This document shows positions 35,597 to 38,714 of a stretch of 38,714 nt of DNA, one piece after another; position 1 is the first letter of the stretch, and every line of letters starts with the position of its first letter. The translations under genes were made by a program, and so were the position numbers. The DNA comes from Ichthyophthirius multifiliis (lineage: Eukaryota; Ciliophora; Oligohymenophorea; Hymenostomatida): NCBI RefSeq assembly GCF_000220395.1, contig NW_004086142.1:50001-88714 (forward strand), in the 5' to 3' direction. The notes under the pieces are model-generated. The model searched no databases. It worked only from the letters and a program-made list of their open reading frames with translations, and had not been told where the DNA came from.

Positions 35597-35652
35597 TAAG
35601 AGGTATTGGTTGGGTTTAATGTTGGGGTTAGGGATTTGTGGTTTGGGGTCCG
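35597..35652 (+). other. G-rich telomere-like block
   Basis: Four G-tracts within 37 nt (35612-35614, 35624-35627, 35631-35633, 35645-35648) separated by T-rich loops, including TTGGGGTT, the ciliate telomere unit. It is preceded by AAGAGGTATTGG...GGTTTA (35598-35619), reminiscent of, but not identical to, the inverted Tetrahymena breakage sequence AAAGAGGTTGGTTTA. It could fold as a G-quadruplex. The function is not shown. Confidence 0.5.
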
Positions 35653-35786
35653 GAATTATAAAGAAAATCAAATATTTTTTCCTGCGTTTATTGTTTTAAT
35701 CGTAAGTTAAATTATATATGATATTCTATTTAATTGATTGATTGAATGAAATTCAAAAGTTTTCTATTTTTAGTATAAAAAAGTTT

Positions 35787-35890
35787 TTTTAGGATAGTGA
35801 AAATATATTTTAGGGATCTATAGTGTATTTTAAAGTTGCGAAGTAAATTTTAGAGTGGCAAAAATATTTTAAAGAGTCAAAATTAACGAC
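35787..35890 (+). repeat. Degenerate tandem repeat, about 20-nt unit
   Basis: About five diverged units with shared core TATTTTAGAGT(T/G)GCGAA: TATTTTAGGGATCTATAGTG, TATTTTAAAGTTGCGAAGTA, AATTTTAGAGTGGCAAAAAT and weaker flanking copies. A further partial core (ATTTTAGAGTATTAAAAT) occurs at about 35913-35930. Old, drifting repeats next to the G-rich block. Confidence 0.55.
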
Positions 35891-36596
35891 CATATAATTT
35901 TTAAATGACAACTATTTTAGAGTATTAAAATTTCTTCATTGTTTTGTGCAGCCCATTTTTTTTTAAAAAAATTATCGTTTAATTTTTTTTATATAAATAT
36001 TTTATGTCGTCTTTTCCCATAATAAAATTATCATATGCAAGTATTCTCATATTTAAGTATATTTTTAAATTTCGTATATCGTACTTCCATGTGTTAATTC
36101 TATCTCATATTCATACATTTATGTGATACATTAGTGCTTTATTTTTATTATTTAACTAAAATTTAGAATTGTATATTAAAAAAGTTCTAAATATATAATA
36201 TTTATAATTAAAATATTTATACATAAATATATGTATAATTATCCTACTTTCCACTTTATTTGTGAATTTTAATTTTTAATTTTACTTTTTTTCTTATAAT
36301 TTTAATTTTTAATTACATATGTAATTTTCATTATTTTATTATGTTTTTTCTTTTTATTAATATTCTTTATTTTATTTTTTATGTTTATCTAAAATTAATT
36401 TTATTTTATTTCATTTTAGACAAATTTTTATTATAAATCTTCATTTTATAATGCTTTCATAAAATATTCAATAGATTTATAATAATAATTTTTTATATTT
36501 TATTATTTAATTTCTTAAATTGTTTCAATTGTACTTTGAATTGTTAAAATTTTTGTAATTTTTTATTTATCTTACAATTTTTTTTAATTTATCTAA

Positions 36597-36650
36597 ATGT
36601 GTACCCACAGGGGTCCCAAATTGATGTATATGAAGATGGGTAAAATAGAT
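36597..36650. other. GC-rich patch with small hairpin
   Basis: GTACCCACAGGGGTCCC is by far the most GC-rich 17-mer in the surrounding 3 kb of non-coding DNA; ACCC and GGGT can pair across ACAG. No RNA family was recognised. Confidence 0.4.
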
Positions 36651-37157
36651 TAATTTCATTTAGAATTTTTTTATGTTTTATGCTTTATGAATTTAAGCAT
36701 TATCCAATTAAAAAACAAAATTTTGTATATTTTCTTCAATTAATGAATTTTTGGCTATTAAATTCAATAAAAATAATCCGAAATCTATTGATTTTACAAC
36801 ATTTTCAAAAAATTACAATCAAATTAATTTTATTTTATCTAAAATGAAAATTTTTTATCCTTGTTTTTAACTAACTATATATTAATTTAATAAATATATA
36901 TTTTTTTTCTTTTATCAATTAAAATAATATATCATTTTTTTACATATTTATTTATATAATTATATTTTTATTAAATAATAATATAAAAAAAAAGAATTTA
37001 TTTTTAAATCTATAAAATTAATTTTATTTATTTATTTATTTATTCACATTTTAAAATAAAATATATCTTCCTAACATTTAATTTATTTTGTTTATCGAAT
37101 TTTTAAACTAACTATATAAAAAAATAAAATATTAAAATAAAAAATACTTAATTAAAA

Positions 37158-37890
37158 ATGATTTCTGTTAATATTGATGTTGCTAACGCATATTATGGCA
37201 ATAAAAAAACTATTTATGAAGATTTAAAATATATTGGTATTTTTTAAAATCGTTTAAAGTAAGGCTTGAAATGAAAAATTATTCACAGAAATATAAAATT
37301 ATGATAGTTTTTTCATATTTACAAAAGATATGAAATTTGCTATAAATATTTCTAATATTTCTAGAAAATCATCTATTCCAGAAATAATAATAAATAATAG
37401 GTTGTAGGAAAAAATTAAAAATTACTCCCTTTTAACTAGATAACTCCTTATGATAAATAATTTGCTGTTTAAATGTTATTTAATATTGATCATCAAAATA
37501 AATTATTTAAAGTTCATATTGAGCTGTAAATAAAAAGAAATATAATGCTTCCTGAGTATATTATATATTTATATAATCTTCAAAAAAAATTAATTATATT
37601 TCTTTAATAAATTTTAATTATTATTTTAAAAAGAATTGTTACTAAAGAATTTATTATAAGGTTATTCGGAAATAAGAATGTGAAAAGAGGATCGTTAAAA
37701 ATTTCAAAAGAGGAAAAAGATAGAATTATATCTTATAGAGGCAAAAGATCATTAGAAAGGAAAGAATTAGCTTTAAATCTTTAAGAACAAAGAATGAATA
37801 AAAATAAACAGAAATTAAAAAATTTAAAATTAAAGTACTAAATATTGGAAAATGAATAAAAAAAGAAAATAAATGCTGGATAATAAAATA
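37158..37890 (+). CDS. Unrecognised protein, basic C-terminal half
   Basis: ATG at 37158 gives MISVNIDVANAYYGNKKTIY. An intron at 37259-37307 (49 nt, GTAAGG...GATAG, phase 2) joins IGIFQNRLN to FFIFTKDMKFAINISN in frame, which makes this a convincing gene. Later segments: SSIPEIIINNRLQEKIKN, then ITPYDKQFAVQMLFNIDHQN, KVHIELQIKRNIMLP, and a Lys/Arg/Glu-rich stretch GNKNVKRGSLKISKEEKDRI and YRGKRSLERKELALNLQEQR. The frame changes once near 37440, by a missed intron or a base error. The end is uncertain: the frame stays free of TGA far beyond 37890, as AT-rich DNA often does, so the end given is where protein-like sequence fades. The first part is beta-rich and the tail helical. No family was recognised. 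Confidence 0.55.
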
Positions 37891-38394
37891 TGATATAATA
37901 ATTTAAAAATAATAATATATTATAAAAAAGAAAAATAGTTTATATTATCATTTAAAAATGTTTGATTTTTATTCATGAAAAAATATAAAAATTTATAACA
38001 AATTAAATAATTAGTATTTATTTACAAAAATATTTTATAATTAGATAAAACATAAAATTAAATATTAAATACATACAAAAAAAAACAAAATTAATAAAAT
38101 ATTATTTATTTTAGATTATAATATGTAAATTTTACTATAAACAGAAAACAAAAAAATAATATAATATTAAAATTTATTAAAAATATAAAAATAAAACAAA
38201 AAATTTTATGTATTTATTTTAATAAATAAAAAAAAAAATTATAAATAGTTAATATAAAATAAAAAAATTATTTATAAAATAAGAATAAAAATTAATACTA
38301 AAATGAAAATATAAATCACATATTATGAAAATTAAAAAATAAATTAATTATGCAAGAAAATTAATTAAAAGAAATTAATTATATAAATTACATT
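37891..38394. other. AT-rich intergenic region
   Basis: About 500 nt with no gene recognised, consisting mostly of A-rich runs. Confidence 0.5.
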
Positions 38395-38537
38395 ATATTC
38401 AGTAAATTGAAAAGTATAAGGAGAAGAATAATATACATATATTAATAAAATAGAAATTTTCTATAATTTAATAAAAAATTAGCAATATGTATGTATTTAC
38501 AATTCCGATGGATCAGGGCTGAATACTGCACCAATTT
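38395..38537 (-). ncRNA. Possible U4 spliceosomal RNA
   Basis: Read on the minus strand, a short island of non-A/T sequence begins near 38537 with UUGGUGCAGUAUUCAGCC, containing GCAGUAU..AGCC as at the 5' stem-loop of U4, then UGA and AUCGGA at K-turn-like positions, and AUUGCUAAUU (38478-38487), an exact match to the U4 segment that pairs with U6. The spacing between GCAGUAU and AUUGCUAAUU (about 43 nt) is close to that of known U4. Further on, AUAGAAA..UUUCUAU can form a hairpin. Against it: the middle of the stem-loop matches loosely, the first segment is shorter than usual, and the 3' end and Sm site are unclear. Start and end are estimates. Confidence 0.35.
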
Positions 38538-38659
38538 TTATATAATATAAGTATATTAAAGTCACATACTACTTATAAAAAAGAAAATAAACAAACAAAA
38601 ATATAGATGTGTATAATAAAAATATTTTCTAGATTTAATCAAATCATAATAGAGAGGGG

Positions 38660-38663
<4 letters not shown>

Positions 38664-38703
<40 letters not shown>

Positions 38704-38714
38704 TTATTATTAAT
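38664..38714. repeat. AT dinucleotide and ATT trinucleotide microsatellite at window end
   Basis: About 16 AT units followed by ATT repeats running to the edge. A simple repeat. Confidence 0.85.

Larger units (their letters stand above)
33969..37157. other. Long gene-poor intergenic region (3.2 kb)
   Basis: No protein-coding signal was recognised on either strand. It separates the exchanger (-) from the gene at 37158 (+), so both promoters lie at its ends. The left part is pure A/T. From about 35220 to 36660 the base composition is visibly richer in G and C, with the G-rich block, tandem repeats, small palindromes and a GC-rich patch listed separately. Such a region could hold a replication origin, a chromosome-breakage remnant or an RNA gene; none can be shown from the sequence alone. 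Confidence 0.6.

Overview
The window is nuclear DNA from a ciliate, most like an oligohymenophorean such as Ichthyophthirius or Tetrahymena, and probably macronuclear. Three things support this. Base composition is extremely AT-rich, and intergenic stretches are almost pure A/T. Every recognisable protein reads through TAA and TAG, used as glutamine, and stops only at TGA. Genes are cut by many short GT...AG introns, mostly 39-60 nt, whose removal restores conserved protein motifs. ORFs drawn with the standard code are therefore fragments, and all gene models here were read by eye with TAA/TAG = Gln.

Layout from left to right: a kinesin motor gene leaving the left edge (-); a very large TPR plus multiple-IQ-motif protein (2964-9762, -); a BK/Slo-type potassium channel with RCK-like cytoplasmic region (9983-14362, -); a short-chain dehydrogenase like 3-hydroxybutyrate dehydrogenase (14691-15487, -); a small two-membrane-segment protein (16824-17497, -); a potassium channel with a cyclic-nucleotide-binding domain (18544-22243, +); a TMEM41/VTT-family membrane protein (22565-23678, +); a Gln/Lys-rich hypothetical protein (23777-24547, +); an EFHB/CFAP21-like ciliary protein (24757-26460, -); a decayed NEK-type kinase (26643-27740, +); ribulose-phosphate 3-epimerase (28074-28944, +); a mitochondrial carrier (29203-30201, -); an SOS1/NHE-type Na+/H+ exchanger with a cyclic-nucleotide-binding region (30927-33968, -); about 3 kb without a gene but with a G-rich telomere-like block, degenerate tandem repeats and foldback sequences; an unrecognised gene at 37158 (+); and a possible U4 snRNA at the right end (-).

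The genes do not form a pathway. Several fit the life of a ciliated, electrically excitable cell: two K+ channels, an exchanger, kinesin, an axonemal protein and a calmodulin-binding IQ protein.

The main oddities are a 5-nt microexon required in the epimerase, a 501-nt intron in the BK gene carrying a 102-nt foldback element, related foldback-like sequences elsewhere, the G-rich block near 35.6 kb, and a set of single-base frame changes in otherwise intact genes that look more like sequencing slips than gene decay. No virus-like element, CRISPR array or recognisable transposase was seen.
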